Shown: positions 7,071-17,233, numbered from the stretch's first letter. The stretch is DNA of 64,000 nucleotides from Phenylobacterium glaciei (GCF_016772415.1 NZ_JAGSGD010000001.1:992001-1056000); one strand, 5' to 3'. The notes: generated from the sequence alone by a model not told the origin. Program-made: numbers and translations.

Positions 7071-10000
7071 TGGGGGCCTCCGAAGGTTTTCTTGAGAAAG
7101 ACGCCGAGTTTGAACTCGTTGTACTGGCCGAAGGTGTCGAGGCTGACCTTTCCGCCCATGGATGCCGACGGACTGATCCTGTACTCCGCCTGAGCCTCGC
7201 CTGAGACGCCGAAGCCTGACCGGCTGCTGGAGGGGTGGAAGGCGGCGACCTCGCTCGACTGTCCGGCGGCGAAGGCGAGCTTGCCCTGCCGCGCAGCGTC
7301 GGTGGGGAACATGGCGGTGGCGTCTTCGCTGTAGGACTGGAAGCCCGGCGCGATCTTGGCCTGCCACTTCCACTTGTCGCCGGACAGGCTGTAGCTCACC
7401 GGGAAAGTCAGGCTGACATACTGCTGCGGGCTGAAGTAGCCGCCCTGGCCGAGCGTGAAGTAACGCAAGTTCTTCTCATAGGCCTGGGTGTTGACGTTGA
7501 CCCCCAGCCGCAGATTGCTGTGCTCGCCGCGGTAGGCGTCGACATAGCCGCCGAGATTGACTTCGTAGGCGCTGTTGGACGCCACCCCGCGACCGGTGAA
7601 CCGCTTGGCGGTGGCTTCGGCATAGGCGCCGACCCCCTTACCCCGATCGTAGGAGGCGCCGACCGTGACCGCGTCGCGGGTGACTCCGCCCCAGGTCTGG
7701 CCCGTATAGGCGTCCTTCATGGCGGAGTAGGAGAGCACGCTGTCGGTGACCGCACGTCTGTCGATGCCGAACTTCAGCGTGGTGGGGCCGACGCTAGGGG
7801 TCCATGCAAGTCCGCCCACCACCTTGGTCTTGTCCATGCCGACCGGAGTGACCCCGATGTCGCCGGCGAACTTGTCGGACTTGTAGCCGACGGTGAAGCC
7901 GACGCCCGACGCCGCGGAGTCCACCGATCGCGCCACCACCGGAACCGGCGGCGTCTGAACCTTGCCATCGGCCACCTGCAGGGGAGCGGTCCCAATGCCA
8001 GCCGCCGCAAGGCCGCTGGCCTGACCCGCCCGCAGCGCGGTGGGGGTGACCGAGCCAAAGAGCCGGCCGCTGAATGCTGGGGCGGAGACCGTGACTCCGG
8101 TCTGGATCTCGGTGAGGCGGCTGGTCCCGGCGTCTCCGCTGCGGGCGCGGATCATGACGTCCCCCTGCACAGCGATGGCGCGGTCCTCCCGAAGGTCGGC
8201 CACCTCCCGACCGATCTTCTCCGACAGCGGCGCGTCGGCCCTTGCGAGCTCCAGGACCGGCGCCCCTGGCCCCGCTAGGGGCAGGATGGACGCCAGCGAT
8301 GTGGAGAAGAGGCTGACGTTTCGCGCCGGGACCGAAGTTGGAGATTGCGGGAGACCGGTGGAGTAGAGCCCTGTCGGCAGAGCGCCAAAACTCCGGTCGC
8401 CGGCCATCGGCATAGGCTGGGGCAAGGCCCGCTGCTGCGCCTGAGGATTGGCGTGGTCGTAGATTTGCGGCCCAAATCCGGCAATGAGGCCAAGTCCCTG
8501 TGCTGGCGTGCGACCCGCTCCGCCCGAGAACGGGTTGGGTCCCAGGGCGCCGCCGGGCTGGAAGATGCCCGTGCCGCCGACCTGGGCCGCCGCGCCGCGC
8601 GGCTGACCATTGGCGATTCTCTGCGCCGTCTCGAAGGCCTTCATCGCCGCGCGGTCGTGGCCCTGGGCTTTCTCCAGCCGGCCAAGCTCATAGTAGTTTT
8701 CCGCCTTGCCGGGTGCGAGCTGGAGAGCCCGCTGCAGGCGGACATGGGCTTTGGCGTAGTCCTGAGAGTCGGTCGCCGCGCGGGCGGCCTCCAACATCAC
8801 CGCGGCGTCATTCGGTTGCCGGGCCGTCAGGGCGTCGTAGACCTGGGAGGCCTGGGCCTGCAGACCGCCGGCCTGGCAGAGCCGGGCCAGGGCGGACATC
8901 AGGCCGATATCGTTGGGGGCGCTCGCGAAGGCGGCCGACAGCGTGTCGAAAGCCCCGGCATAATCCCCCTCGGTGCGTTGGCGGTCGGCCTTGCGGATCG
9001 CGTAGCCGGTCATCAGACCCACGAAGGCCTGCTGGTTGTCCGGGCTCCGGGCGGTGGTCTGGAGGTTGGCCAGCAGTTGTTCGGCCGCAGGTTCCTGTCC
9101 CGCCGCCGCAAGCACGTTGAGGAAGCCCGCCGCGTCGCCGGGCCGCACCTCGACGGGGAGCTGAGACTGGGCGGCGGTCAGCGCCATGGAACCGGCCTGG
9201 TACGCATCACCGGCGTCATAGAGCGCCTGGGCAAGGCGGGAGCGGGCGCCGAAGTCCAAGGCCCCATTCGCCAATTCCCCGCGCAGCAGGATGATCGCCC
9301 GGGTCGAGAGCCCTTGGGCGGTCAGCCGTTGCGCTTCGCGGATTGTCCGGTCGGTGTCCACGCGGGCGGCGAGGTCAGAAATATCCTTGGTGCGTCTGGT
9401 TTCCGGAATGCGCCGGATGAGCGAGGCGGCCTGCTCCGGATTGGCCTGGGAGTCGGCGTAGAGCGCCGCGGCCGACAGGGCCTCCGGGCTCGCGTTGGCG
9501 CCCGACAGCGGAGCGGCGACCTGAGCGGCCTCGCCCTGACCGCCATGCGCCGATAGGAACTTGGCGTACTCGTATCGGGTCCAGGGATCTTCGGGATCAG
9601 CGTTGAGCGCGGTGGCCAGCGCCGCCCCCGCGCCGAAGGTGTCACCGGCCAGGGCGAGTCTGGCGGCTCGGTCGCGTTCAATGCGCGCGGTGAGCGCCCG
9701 GGCGGCGTCGGCGTCCGGCAGCTGGCGAGCCAGCGTTCGGGCTTCGTCGGCCCGGCCTTGGTCGGCCAGGGCGACGGCAAGGCCGATGCGGGCTTCAGGC
9801 CGTTCGGGCGCGGTGGCGATGGCTGCGCGATAGGCCACCTCGGACTCTGCGGGCCGCTGTTGGGCCGCGAGAATGTCGCCCAACAGCAGTTGCGCCTCAA
9901 TGCGATAAGCCTGGGGCTTGGCGGCCAGACGGCGCGCGGTCACCTCGGCCTCAGTCAGCTTCCCCGCGTTGCGGGAAGACGCCGCCCTTTGCAGGTCGGA

Positions 10001-10792
10001 GAAGAAGCCTGCAGCCTCATAGGCCTCCTGCCAGTCCTTGGCGCCCTGACCCTTGGCCGCGGTGGACAGCAGGACCCGGGCCGCCTCAAAACGCTGCTGG
10101 CGCAGCCGCACCACCCCCAGGCCGCCCGACGCGTCCCGATCACGTGGGACAATCTTCAAGGCGCGCTCGAACTGAGCCTCGGCGGCGTCGAGATCGCCGG
10201 CCTCCAGGGCCGCAAAGGCCGCGGCGCGGACCTCGCCGGCTCGGTCGCCCTCAACCGGCCCTCTGGCCTCGACCGCGCGAACCGGCGGCGCGGCCGGCGG
10301 GGCGGAGACGACGCTGGGCAGGACCGGAACCGGCGCGGTCCGCGCCACGGCCGGCGTCAGCGTAGAAGCCGCCCGAGGCGCCGGCAGGTTCGCGAGACCG
10401 GGCAGGCGAGGGTCGTGGGGCCGGGCGGCGCTGAGCCGTCCCGCCCACATGGCCGCCGACATGGCGTCTCCCCGGGATCGGGCTAGATCGGCCAGGGCGT
10501 AGAGAACATCGGGATTGTTCGGCGACGCCGCCAGGGCGCGGCGCAGAGCGCCCTCGGCCTGGTCATTGCGGCCGGCGCGACGCCATCCTCCGGCCTGACG
10601 GATCAGGGCCTCGGCGGGGCTGACAATGGTGGGCGCCATGACCTTGTCGCGGGCGGTGCGGATCGGCAGGTCCGCGGTGGGGGCCGAGCCCGCGTCCGGC
10701 AGGCGGACGACGGGATCGGCGTGGGCGGCGCCGGCCAGGGCTGTGGCGAGGGCCGCGACCGCGGTGGCGGGCAGGACTGTGCGCGGGAACAT
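7067..10792 (-). CDS. bcsC: Cellulose synthase subunit C (BcsC/AcsC), TPR plus outer-membrane beta barrel
   Basis: A 1241-residue exporter. A signal peptide (MFPRTVLPATAVAALATALAGAAHA) is followed by a long array of TPR helices to about residue 770, for example PNNPDVLYALADLARSRGD, DAVMLEAARA and KAENYYELGRLEKAQG. A Pro/Gly-rich linker follows. The C-terminal barrel of about 350 residues includes GVGFTVGYKSDKFAGDIG and ends with a strand typical of BcsC_C (FKLGVFLKKTFGGPQ). It forms the periplasmic bridge and outer-membrane pore for cellulose. The ATG at 10792 overlaps the bcsAB stop as TGATG, and a signal peptide begins exactly there, so this start replaces a longer frame. Confidence 0.93.
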   Translation of the reverse strand: MFPRTVLPATAVAALATALAGAAHADPVVRLPDAGSAPTADLPIRTARDKVMAPTIVSPAEALIRQAGGWRRAGRNDQAEGALRRALAASPNNPDVLYALADLARSRGDAMSAAMWAGRLSAARPHDPRLPGLANLPAPRAASTLTPAVARTAPVPVLPSVVSAPPAAPPVRAVEARGPVEGDRAGEVRAAAFAALEAGDLDAAEAQFERALKIVPRDRDASGGLGVVRLRQQRFEAARVLLSTAAKGQGAKDWQEAYEAAGFFSDLQRAASSRNAGKLTEAEVTARRLAAKPQAYRIEAQLLLGDILAAQQRPAESEVAYRAAIATAPERPEARIGLAVALADQGRADEARTLARQLPDADAARALTARIERDRAARLALAGDTFGAGAALATALNADPEDPWTRYEYAKFLSAHGGQGEAAQVAAPLSGANASPEALSAAALYADSQANPEQAASLIRRIPETRRTKDISDLAARVDTDRTIREAQRLTAQGLSTRAIILLRGELANGALDFGARSRLAQALYDAGDAYQAGSMALTAAQSQLPVEVRPGDAAGFLNVLAAAGQEPAAEQLLANLQTTARSPDNQQAFVGLMTGYAIRKADRQRTEGDYAGAFDTLSAAFASAPNDIGLMSALARLCQAGGLQAQASQVYDALTARQPNDAAVMLEAARAATDSQDYAKAHVRLQRALQLAPGKAENYYELGRLEKAQGHDRAAMKAFETAQRIANGQPRGAAAQVGGTGIFQPGGALGPNPFSGGAGRTPAQGLGLIAGFGPQIYDHANPQAQQRALPQPMPMAGDRSFGALPTGLYSTGLPQSPTSVPARNVSLFSTSLASILPLAGPGAPVLELARADAPLSEKIGREVADLREDRAIAVQGDVMIRARSGDAGTSRLTEIQTGVTVSAPAFSGRLFGSVTPTALRAGQASGLAAAGIGTAPLQVADGKVQTPPVPVVARSVDSAASGVGFTVGYKSDKFAGDIGVTPVGMDKTKVVGGLAWTPSVGPTTLKFGIDRRAVTDSVLSYSAMKDAYTGQTWGGVTRDAVTVGASYDRGKGVGAYAEATAKRFTGRGVASNSAYEVNLGGYVDAYRGEHSNLRLGVNVNTQAYEKNLRYFTLGQGGYFSPQQYVSLTFPVSYSLSGDKWKWQAKIAPGFQSYSEDATAMFPTDAARQGKLAFAAGQSSEVAAFHPSSSRSGFGVSGEAQAEYRISPSASMGGKVSLDTFGQYNEFKLGVFLKKTFGGPQ

Positions 10793-13700
10793 CAGAAGTC
10801 TCCCAATTCGGGGTTCAGGCGACGGCGGGCCCGGGCGGTGAGCGCCCGTGAGACCAGCAGCGACAGGAGGAAAGCCAGGGTGAGGGCGCCGGCGGCTAGC
10901 GCCGTGGGGTGGCTGTGCAGCCACCAGAAGACGGCCACATGGGGCGGCAACTTGCCGATCCATGTGGTGGGGCCGACCTGATAGGAGGTCACCCCTTCCG
11001 CGCCGCTGATCGCCAGGTCGCCATGGGTCCGACCACCGCGCTTGGGGTCATCGAGGTTGTAGACAAGGCGCGGCAGGTCGACCGTCTGGCTGGCCAGGAC
11101 CGCCACCACGACGCGCTGGCGGTCGACAGGCGAAATCCAGCTGGCAAGGCCGTTGAAGCTGTTGCCGCTGACCAGGCTGGCCTCGGCGTCACGGGCTGCG
11201 GAGCCCCGGTCGTCCTTACCCGCCAACCAGCCGAGCACGGGGCCGGCAGGACCAAAGCGGGTAAAGATCCGTTCGACCGGACCTGCCGTCATCACAAGCT
11301 GTATATCACCGCCCTTGGCCGCGATGGGCGCGCCAGCGAACAGATCCGGCAGGCTCTGGCTGAGCGCGGCGGGGCCGACGATCAGGACGTCCCGGCCGGC
11401 CAGGGCTGTCGCTTCCCCAGCCCGCAGCACTCGCAGGGCGGTGGCCGGCGCTCCAGTCGACGCGCCCGTCCGGGCCATGATGGCCAGGAAGGCCTCCAAC
11501 TCGGCAGGATCCGGATCGGCGCTGAGCAGGACCGAGGTTTCCGACAGGTCCGCGCGGCGGCTGAAGGGGAACCCAGCACTGGTGAACGAGGCCAACTCCG
11601 GGAAGCGCGCGAAGTGGTGTGCGCCCGTCAGGTCGATCTTGCTGTCGGGATCGATATTGCTGTGCACATCGCCGGGAATCTCGCCGGCGCAGGCGCCGCG
11701 CTTGTCCACTCGAAGGTCGTAGTAGAAGCCCAGCCGGTTGCGGGCGAAGAGATCATAGGCCGGCAGCTCGACCTTGGACTTCCGTCGGGCCAGGCCTGGC
11801 GTCACCAGGTCTTGGGCCTTGTCGGCCAGCCCTTTGGGACCCAGTGGGAGCGAGCCCAGATACCGGTCGTTGAGGGAGACATCGAGCCGCGAAGTCCGAT
11901 AGTCCACCCACTCGCCGCGCGGGTAGCGGTAGTCGACATCCAGCCGCGCCGACGTGCCGGGCCACAAGAAGATGTCCGGCGGCAGCCGCAGGTCGGCCGA
12001 AAGCGTGCCAGGCCGCAGACCCGCCCCTTGGAGAGCCAGGGGATCCACCAGCTCGCCAAGACGGACCGGCCGGCCCACGGGGACCCAGCGCGGGGCGTCA
12101 TAGGGGGCCCGCTTGGCCGCGGCGATCGGCGAGACCGCGGAGCTGGCTCCGCTGAGCGCGCGCGACGAGAGGGCCAGGCCGCGGGCGGCCGTCAGGATGT
12201 CGGAGTCGTTGCGGCCGGAGACCAGCAGGATCAGCCCGTAAGGGTCGGCCGGGTTGCGGGCCAGGGTGATGCGCGGGCCGTCAGCGGCCGGTAGGGTGAC
12301 GCCATTGATGACCTCGCCGGGACGGCCGATGACGACCGCGTCGCCGGTGGGCGCCAGGCCCACCTGCACGCCGAACCTGAGAGGTCTGAGATTGGCCTGG
12401 ACACCAAAGTACGAGGCGATGGCGGCGCCGGCCTGCAGTTGCGCGCTCGAGGGCCGGCTGGCGAAGACGAAGTTGATCTTCGGCGGCCGCGGGTCGGTCA
12501 TGTTCAGGAACGGCGCGGGAAGACGGGCGAGATCGGGCTGGCCGGGCACACGCTGCAAGGACAACTCCAGGGCGGAGCGCACATTGCTGACGTCGGCCCA
12601 GAGGCTGGAGTGCAGGGGGTCTTCGCAGTCACGGGTGTAGTGACCCACGAAGCGCAGGTTCAACCGGTTGGAGGGCTGGAACAGGCCCGGGTCGATGGGC
12701 AGATCCAAGGTGACTCCGCCTGACCGATCCGGCGTGAGCTGGATGTTGGCGACCACCTCGTTGTTGAGGGCGACAACCACATGGCTCAGGTCCTGGAGCA
12801 GCTGGGGCGAATAGGCGAGGCGCAGGTGCAGGACCGCCCCCACCACCACCTCGTCGGAGCGCAGTTCGAAGGGCACGCCGGCCTCGCCCTCCACGCCGCG
12901 GAGGCGCAAGGGGTAGTCGGACCCCAGGTCCTTGAGCGACAGGGTGGTCTTGTAGACCCCGCTTGGGGTGGCGGCAGGCGGCAGGGACGGCTGGGCGTGG
13001 GCCGGCGTTCCGGTCGCCGCCAGCGCGCCGGAGACCACAGCCAGGCCCGTCAGGCCTGCGGCAAGTGCGCGGCGGGACCGGCGGCTGACCGTCTGCTGGC
13101 GAGCCGCTGCGGGACGCGCGTTGCGCCACAGGACGACGGAGGCGCTTGCCCGCATCAGGTCCACAAAGGACTGGGCCGCTGTCCAGTGTGGCTTGGAGTC
13201 CGGCAGTGGCCAGGCGTCGGCACGGCCCAGAACCACCCGGACCAGTTCGCGGCGCTGGTCGAGTTGCATGGGCAGGAACTGCAGCCGGGTGCGCTGGCCG
13301 GCCCGACCGGCCAGCTTCACCGGGAAGCGGACGCGCCGCTCGCCGCTGGGCAGCTCGACGCTGGTGATGGCGCCGACCCTTGCGGGCTCCCGGGTCTCGA
13401 TCGAGACCCCACCCATCGAGATGTCGTGGCTCACGCCGAGGACAACGGAGCCGTCCTCATACAGCAGCTTGGCGGGCATCTCGGCCTCCACCCGCACGGC
13501 GTTACGCACCTGGCGGCTCTCGCGCCCCACGGAGATGGCGGTGAAGACAATGAGCAGGTTGAACAGCGACCAGGCGATGTTGATCAGGGCGGTCTGGGCG
13601 TCCGACGCCGTGGCGTGGGCGACGAAGATCTTGAACAGACCAAAGCCGATACCGGCGGTCAGCAGGGTCGCAGTGATGATCAGCGGCGTCAGGATGCGAA

Positions 13701-15210
13701 CGTCGAAGAACCCCTCGCGCAGCAGACCGCCCTTGTCGGTCACGTTGAATTTCCCGCGCTTGGGGTCGATCAAGGGCAGCAGGCTGGGACCGACCAGGTG
13801 GAAGGCCAGCAGGGTCTCGTAGATTTCGCCCCAGAAGGCGCGGCGGTCGCGGCCGTGCATGCGCTCGTTGACCACTAGGGAGATGAGCAGGTGAGGTGCG
13901 GCGTAGGCGGCGATGGTGATCGCTGGGGCGGCGACGATCTGCTGGTTGAACAGGAGGTAGGCCAGTGGCGAGGTCAGGAAGACGATACGCGGCAAGGCGA
14001 ACTGGAAATGGGTCATTGCCGCGAGGTAGCAAAGCCTCTGCGCCAGGGTCAGGCGGCCGCCGATCAGCGGATTGTCCACCCGGAAGATCTGGGTCATGCC
14101 ACGCGCCCAGCGAGCCCGTTGGCCCACATGGATCGAGAGCCGTTCGGTAGCGAGGCCCGCCGACAGGCGCAGATTGAGATAGGCGGTGTTCCAGCCGCGC
14201 TTCTGCATCTTCAGCGCGGTGTGGGCGTCTTCCGTCACCGTCTCGCCGGCGAAGCCGCCGACGCTGGCGATGGCCGTCCGGCGCAGAACCGCGCAGGATC
14301 CGCAGAAGAAGGCGGCGTTCCAGAAGTCGTTGCCGGGCTGGACCACCCCATAGAAGAGGTCACCCTCGCCGGGGATGTCCTTCACCGCGAACACGTTCCG
14401 CTGGATCGGATCGGGCGAGTAAAAGAAGTGGGGGGTCTGCAGCAGGGCCAGGCGCGGATCGGCCTGGAACCAGCCCAGGGTCATCTGCAGGAAGGCGCGG
14501 GTAGCGACGTGGTCGGCGTCGAAGATGCAGACCAGCTCGCCATCGGTCTGCTTCAGGGCGTTGTTGAGATTTCCCGCCTTGGCGTGGTGATTGTCGGGCC
14601 GGGTGATGTAGCCGACTCCGGTGGCCTCGGCGAAGGCCTTGAACTCGGGCCGGCGACCGTCGTCCAGCAGGTAGATGCGGCGGCGTTCGGGCGGATAGTC
14701 GATCGTCAGGGCCGCAAGCACGGTGTCCTGAACGATCTCCAGACTTTCATTGTAGGTGGGAATGAAGATGTCGACGGTTGGCCAGGTCTCGGGCGCACCC
14801 ACCAGCGGCCGCACCGGCCGGTCCAGCGGGCGCACGCATTGGAGAAAGCCAAGGATCATCACGAACCAGGCGTAGACTTCGGCCAGGAACAGGCCGGCCC
14901 CCAGCGCCGCAGAGACCGGACTGGAGAAGTGGAGGGTCTCGGTGATCCGCCACCAGAGGTAACGAGTGCCCATGGCGACCGAGACGAAGGCGAGCGTCAG
15001 GGTCATCAGGGGTGAGCGGTTACGCGACAGGGCTAGGACCGCCAGGAAGGCGGCTGAGCCGAAGATGATCTGGCCGCGCAGGTCCAGGGTGACCACGGCG
15101 GTGACAGTGAGCAGCAGAGCGCCGGCCAGGATGGCCGGAGTGGCCAGGGTGGGCGGCAGGTTGGGCAGCGACCGCGGCAGGCGCGCGGCGAGGGTTGTGG
15201 CGACGCTCAT
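10792..15210 (-). CDS. bcsAB: Cellulose synthase BcsA-BcsB fusion (AcsAB type)
   Basis: A 1472-residue fusion of the catalytic subunit and its periplasmic partner, as in Komagataeibacter AcsAB. The BcsA part has several membrane helices and family-2 glycosyltransferase motifs: DDG (183-185), DADH (231-234), TED (326-328) and QRARW (364-368). A PilZ domain near residues 560-655 has RNAVR and DISMGG, the RxxxR and DxSxxG c-di-GMP contacts, so activity should depend on c-di-GMP. The BcsB part starts after about residue 720 with a second signal-like hydrophobic stretch ending AHA. It has DLSHVVVALNNEVV and FVGHYTRDCEDPLHSS, and a C-terminal anchor helix before ARRRLNPELGDF. Its ATG overlaps the upstream small gene by 4 bp. 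Confidence 0.95.
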   Translation of the reverse strand: MSVATTLAARLPRSLPNLPPTLATPAILAGALLLTVTAVVTLDLRGQIIFGSAAFLAVLALSRNRSPLMTLTLAFVSVAMGTRYLWWRITETLHFSSPVSAALGAGLFLAEVYAWFVMILGFLQCVRPLDRPVRPLVGAPETWPTVDIFIPTYNESLEIVQDTVLAALTIDYPPERRRIYLLDDGRRPEFKAFAEATGVGYITRPDNHHAKAGNLNNALKQTDGELVCIFDADHVATRAFLQMTLGWFQADPRLALLQTPHFFYSPDPIQRNVFAVKDIPGEGDLFYGVVQPGNDFWNAAFFCGSCAVLRRTAIASVGGFAGETVTEDAHTALKMQKRGWNTAYLNLRLSAGLATERLSIHVGQRARWARGMTQIFRVDNPLIGGRLTLAQRLCYLAAMTHFQFALPRIVFLTSPLAYLLFNQQIVAAPAITIAAYAAPHLLISLVVNERMHGRDRRAFWGEIYETLLAFHLVGPSLLPLIDPKRGKFNVTDKGGLLREGFFDVRILTPLIITATLLTAGIGFGLFKIFVAHATASDAQTALINIAWSLFNLLIVFTAISVGRESRQVRNAVRVEAEMPAKLLYEDGSVVLGVSHDISMGGVSIETREPARVGAITSVELPSGERRVRFPVKLAGRAGQRTRLQFLPMQLDQRRELVRVVLGRADAWPLPDSKPHWTAAQSFVDLMRASASVVLWRNARPAAARQQTVSRRSRRALAAGLTGLAVVSGALAATGTPAHAQPSLPPAATPSGVYKTTLSLKDLGSDYPLRLRGVEGEAGVPFELRSDEVVVGAVLHLRLAYSPQLLQDLSHVVVALNNEVVANIQLTPDRSGGVTLDLPIDPGLFQPSNRLNLRFVGHYTRDCEDPLHSSLWADVSNVRSALELSLQRVPGQPDLARLPAPFLNMTDPRPPKINFVFASRPSSAQLQAGAAIASYFGVQANLRPLRFGVQVGLAPTGDAVVIGRPGEVINGVTLPAADGPRITLARNPADPYGLILLVSGRNDSDILTAARGLALSSRALSGASSAVSPIAAAKRAPYDAPRWVPVGRPVRLGELVDPLALQGAGLRPGTLSADLRLPPDIFLWPGTSARLDVDYRYPRGEWVDYRTSRLDVSLNDRYLGSLPLGPKGLADKAQDLVTPGLARRKSKVELPAYDLFARNRLGFYYDLRVDKRGACAGEIPGDVHSNIDPDSKIDLTGAHHFARFPELASFTSAGFPFSRRADLSETSVLLSADPDPAELEAFLAIMARTGASTGAPATALRVLRAGEATALAGRDVLIVGPAALSQSLPDLFAGAPIAAKGGDIQLVMTAGPVERIFTRFGPAGPVLGWLAGKDDRGSAARDAEASLVSGNSFNGLASWISPVDRQRVVVAVLASQTVDLPRLVYNLDDPKRGGRTHGDLAISGAEGVTSYQVGPTTWIGKLPPHVAVFWWLHSHPTALAAGALTLAFLLSLLVSRALTARARRRLNPELGDF

Positions 15211-15461
15211 TGGCGTTCCAGTCTTTCGAAGATCGAGATGAGGGAGGCGCCGGCCATGGGGGACTCAGCGGGCTTGTCGACATAGCGGCCGAACCCGGCT
15301 CCCGGTGGCGCGGGCGGAGCCGGCGAGACTGTCTCAGGCGCGGGCGTCGCCTCGGCGGGCGGGGCCTGCAGGATGGGCGCAGGCGCCAAGGCGTCGATGT
15401 CGAACTGGCGATACTCGACGTTGACGCCGGTTCGCCGTTTGAAGGATTCAATATCCGTCAT
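15207..15461 (-). CDS. Small Pro-rich protein of the cellulose operon
   Basis: An 84-residue protein opening the bcs operon, ending in an ATGA overlap with bcsAB. It has an N-terminal charged part (MTDIESFKRRTGVNVEYR), a middle rich in Pro and Ala, and a C-terminal amphipathic end (LISIFERLERQ). A Pro-rich body with a hydrophobic C-terminal tail resembles BcsO/BcsP-type accessory proteins, but I cannot assign it to either. The start at 15461 has GAGGGGG upstream; a start 42 bp earlier would add MARNSAGRR and lacks that site. Confidence 0.6.
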   Translation of the reverse strand: MTDIESFKRRTGVNVEYRQFDIDALAPAPILQAPPAEATPAPETVSPAPPAPPGAGFGRYVDKPAESPMAGASLISIFERLERQ

Positions 15462-15844
15462 TTCGGTCAGTCCCCCTCGCCGGCCCGCAGAATTGCGAGC
15501 CAAGCGGTTGACTGAGTTCGTGGGCCTATCGCCCCCTGGCGATGATTTGGAAGGTCCCTCTCCCAGTCGCTGACAGGGTTAACGGGACGCCGCTGACCTA
15601 ATCCTGTGAAGGCTGTTCATGTGCGCGACAGATTCTCGCCACATATCGGCGTCCGGCCGGAATCGTCTCCTACGAGGGTGCTGCCAGTCCAAGGTCAATT
15701 CGTCTCTCCCTGAGCTTTTCCATACTCGCGGTGCGCGACATCCGAAGCGGCGCCGTCGCCGCGTGAGGCGCACAACCCACAGAATGTATGTTCTTGCTGT
15801 GTCCTTGGCATCCTCACCTCTAGGTGGCGAAATCGGGACCCAAT
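15462..15844. other. Intergenic region before the bcs operon and toxin remnant
   Basis: Presumed promoter region for the minus-strand bcs operon. No gene, tRNA or clear operator was found; short open frames here are Arg-rich and look like chance. The remnant gene on the plus strand begins at 15845. Confidence 0.4.
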
Positions 15845-16889
15845 ATGGAGGCGCTGATGCGGCAGAGGCAGATTGATCCCAGCCTGCTGGACGGTGAGGA
15901 TCTGGATCGCTGGTACCGTCGGCCAGTTGAACAGATCGAGGCCGATCGGGCAGTCCGCCGGGTGAATCGGTACAAGACGTTCTTCGCCCACCAGGATGAA
16001 GCTCGGACCAAAGCCATCCAACGAGGCGGATACTTCCGACTCGGCTGTGCCAGAATCGTCGCTGGGTTGAACCGAGGCGCGGGCGGCGGTTCTGCCGATG
16101 CAGCCGGTCGCAGTGCCCGGAGGTGTGCGGATTGGGGTTCCACTTGCCGCAGCGGGGGCTCCGGATGCTGGGCCCCGTGGCGGATTCTTCGACACCCACC
16201 GACCCATTCCAAACTCGGCGCTTGGTCCGATCTACATCTCCGACCTTCCCAGCCCTCTGAACGCGGTGACTCCGAGAGTTGGCGACTGGTTCGAGCTGGG
16301 TGATGGCAAACTGGTCAGGGGCGTGGACGAAGTCTAACGCATCTATGCGGAGCAGGAGCGGCGCTTGCGTGGCGAAGATGAGCCCGAGCCTCCCGCGCAT
16401 GTGAGTTCGGCGGATCGGTTCAAGGACGGCGTCATTCCTCAAGCCTCCCAGATTGCAAAAGGACAGCGCGAGAAGGACGCGACCTGCCATCCCAATGGCG
16501 GATGGGAGCGTGACGCCGGATTTGATCGCTGTGCGCCTTGGACCCGGCGCTATGAGACCCAGATTGGCCGGGCGCCGGGGCTGGACTAAGTCGTCCGGAA
16601 CCCGGGGGCGAAGCCCGTGAAGTTCGATGGATGCGCCGTATGGGACCCGAGGCATCAACTGCTGGAGGCGAAGGGGCCGGGCTACGAAGGTCTAATTCAG
16701 CGTGCCGGCTGGTCTTGGTTCCTTGGCTCGCTCCTTAAGGGGTTGGGGAGCCAAGCCGGGAGGCAGGACGACGCCGCGCGCGGAAAGCCTGTCGAATGGT
16801 ACGTCGCCGAGCCGGACGCGGTACCTTTTTTCAAAGGGGTCACAGCGCCCTATCCCTCGCTCAAGGTGCTTCAGGTGGCGCCCAGATAG
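15845..16889 (+). pseudogene. Decayed Tox-REase-5 family toxin gene
   Basis: The N-terminal frame from ATG 15845 encodes RQRQIDPSLLDGEDLDRWY, then RVNRYKTFF, as in polymorphic-toxin leaders. After about 16015 homology-like sequence continues in another frame, giving a TGA at 16068-16070, TAA at 16335-16337 and TAA at 16587-16589. That frame reads VAVPGGVRIGVP, RVGDWFELGDGKL, KDATCHPNGGWER, then KFDGCAVWDP, LLEAKGPGYEGL and PVEWYVAEP. The last blocks are the restriction-endonuclease-fold core of Tox-REase-5 (D, E-x-K and W-x-V). With one frameshift and two or three stops the full toxin cannot be made. The last piece alone (16617-16889) keeps the nuclease-core motifs but has no evident start. 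Confidence 0.75.
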
Positions 16890-16921
16890 CGCGGCTGTCG
16901 TTCCTAAGAGGAGATCTTGAG

Positions 16922-17233
16922 ATGAGCATCGGACAGCTTCAGTTGATGGAAGCGGGATCGCCATTCCCGCCGGAAATGCAGGGCCATTGGATCGCGGAGG
17001 AGGATCCTTCGATGGAGGTGATCATTAGCCGCAATGAGTTGACCTGGGGGGGCAAGCCGATGTCGTACCTGGAGAAAATGCTCACCGAGGGAGAGGAAGG
17101 GCTGGTCATGGTGGAGTTGACCTTTCCTGACCAGATGGAGGGGGACGCGATCATTCTGGTTGCGATGCCGGGCGACCTGTTGAGCGCCTACAATGAGCAC
17201 TTCGCCGCCAACTTCGTGAAGGCCGGAGCCTGA
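16922..17233 (+). CDS. Probable immunity protein of the Tox-REase-5 gene
   Basis: A 103-residue acidic protein (many Glu and Asp: AEEDPSMEV, LTEGEEGLVMVEL, PDQMEGDAI) without signal peptide. It starts at ATG 16922 after a good site (AAGAGGAGA), 32 bp after the toxin remnant. Small acidic cytosolic proteins directly after a polymorphic toxin are usually its inhibitor; that role is inferred from position and composition. Unlike the toxin, the frame is intact. I do not recognise a named family. Confidence 0.6.
   Translation: MSIGQLQLMEAGSPFPPEMQGHWIAEEDPSMEVIISRNELTWGGKPMSYLEKMLTEGEEGLVMVELTFPDQMEGDAIILVAMPGDLLSAYNEHFAANFVKAGA

Noticed and set aside
12781..15015. Long plus-strand frames opposite bcsAB
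   Set aside because: They are antisense shadows; the minus strand carries all cellulose synthase motifs.
16335..16589. Idea that the two in-frame TAA codons in the toxin gene are recoded
   Set aside because: There is an additional frameshift and no recoding signal; simple decay explains it.
15619..16658. Open frames opposite and before the toxin remnant
   Set aside because: Arg/Pro-rich translations without motifs, while the plus strand carries toxin motifs across frames.
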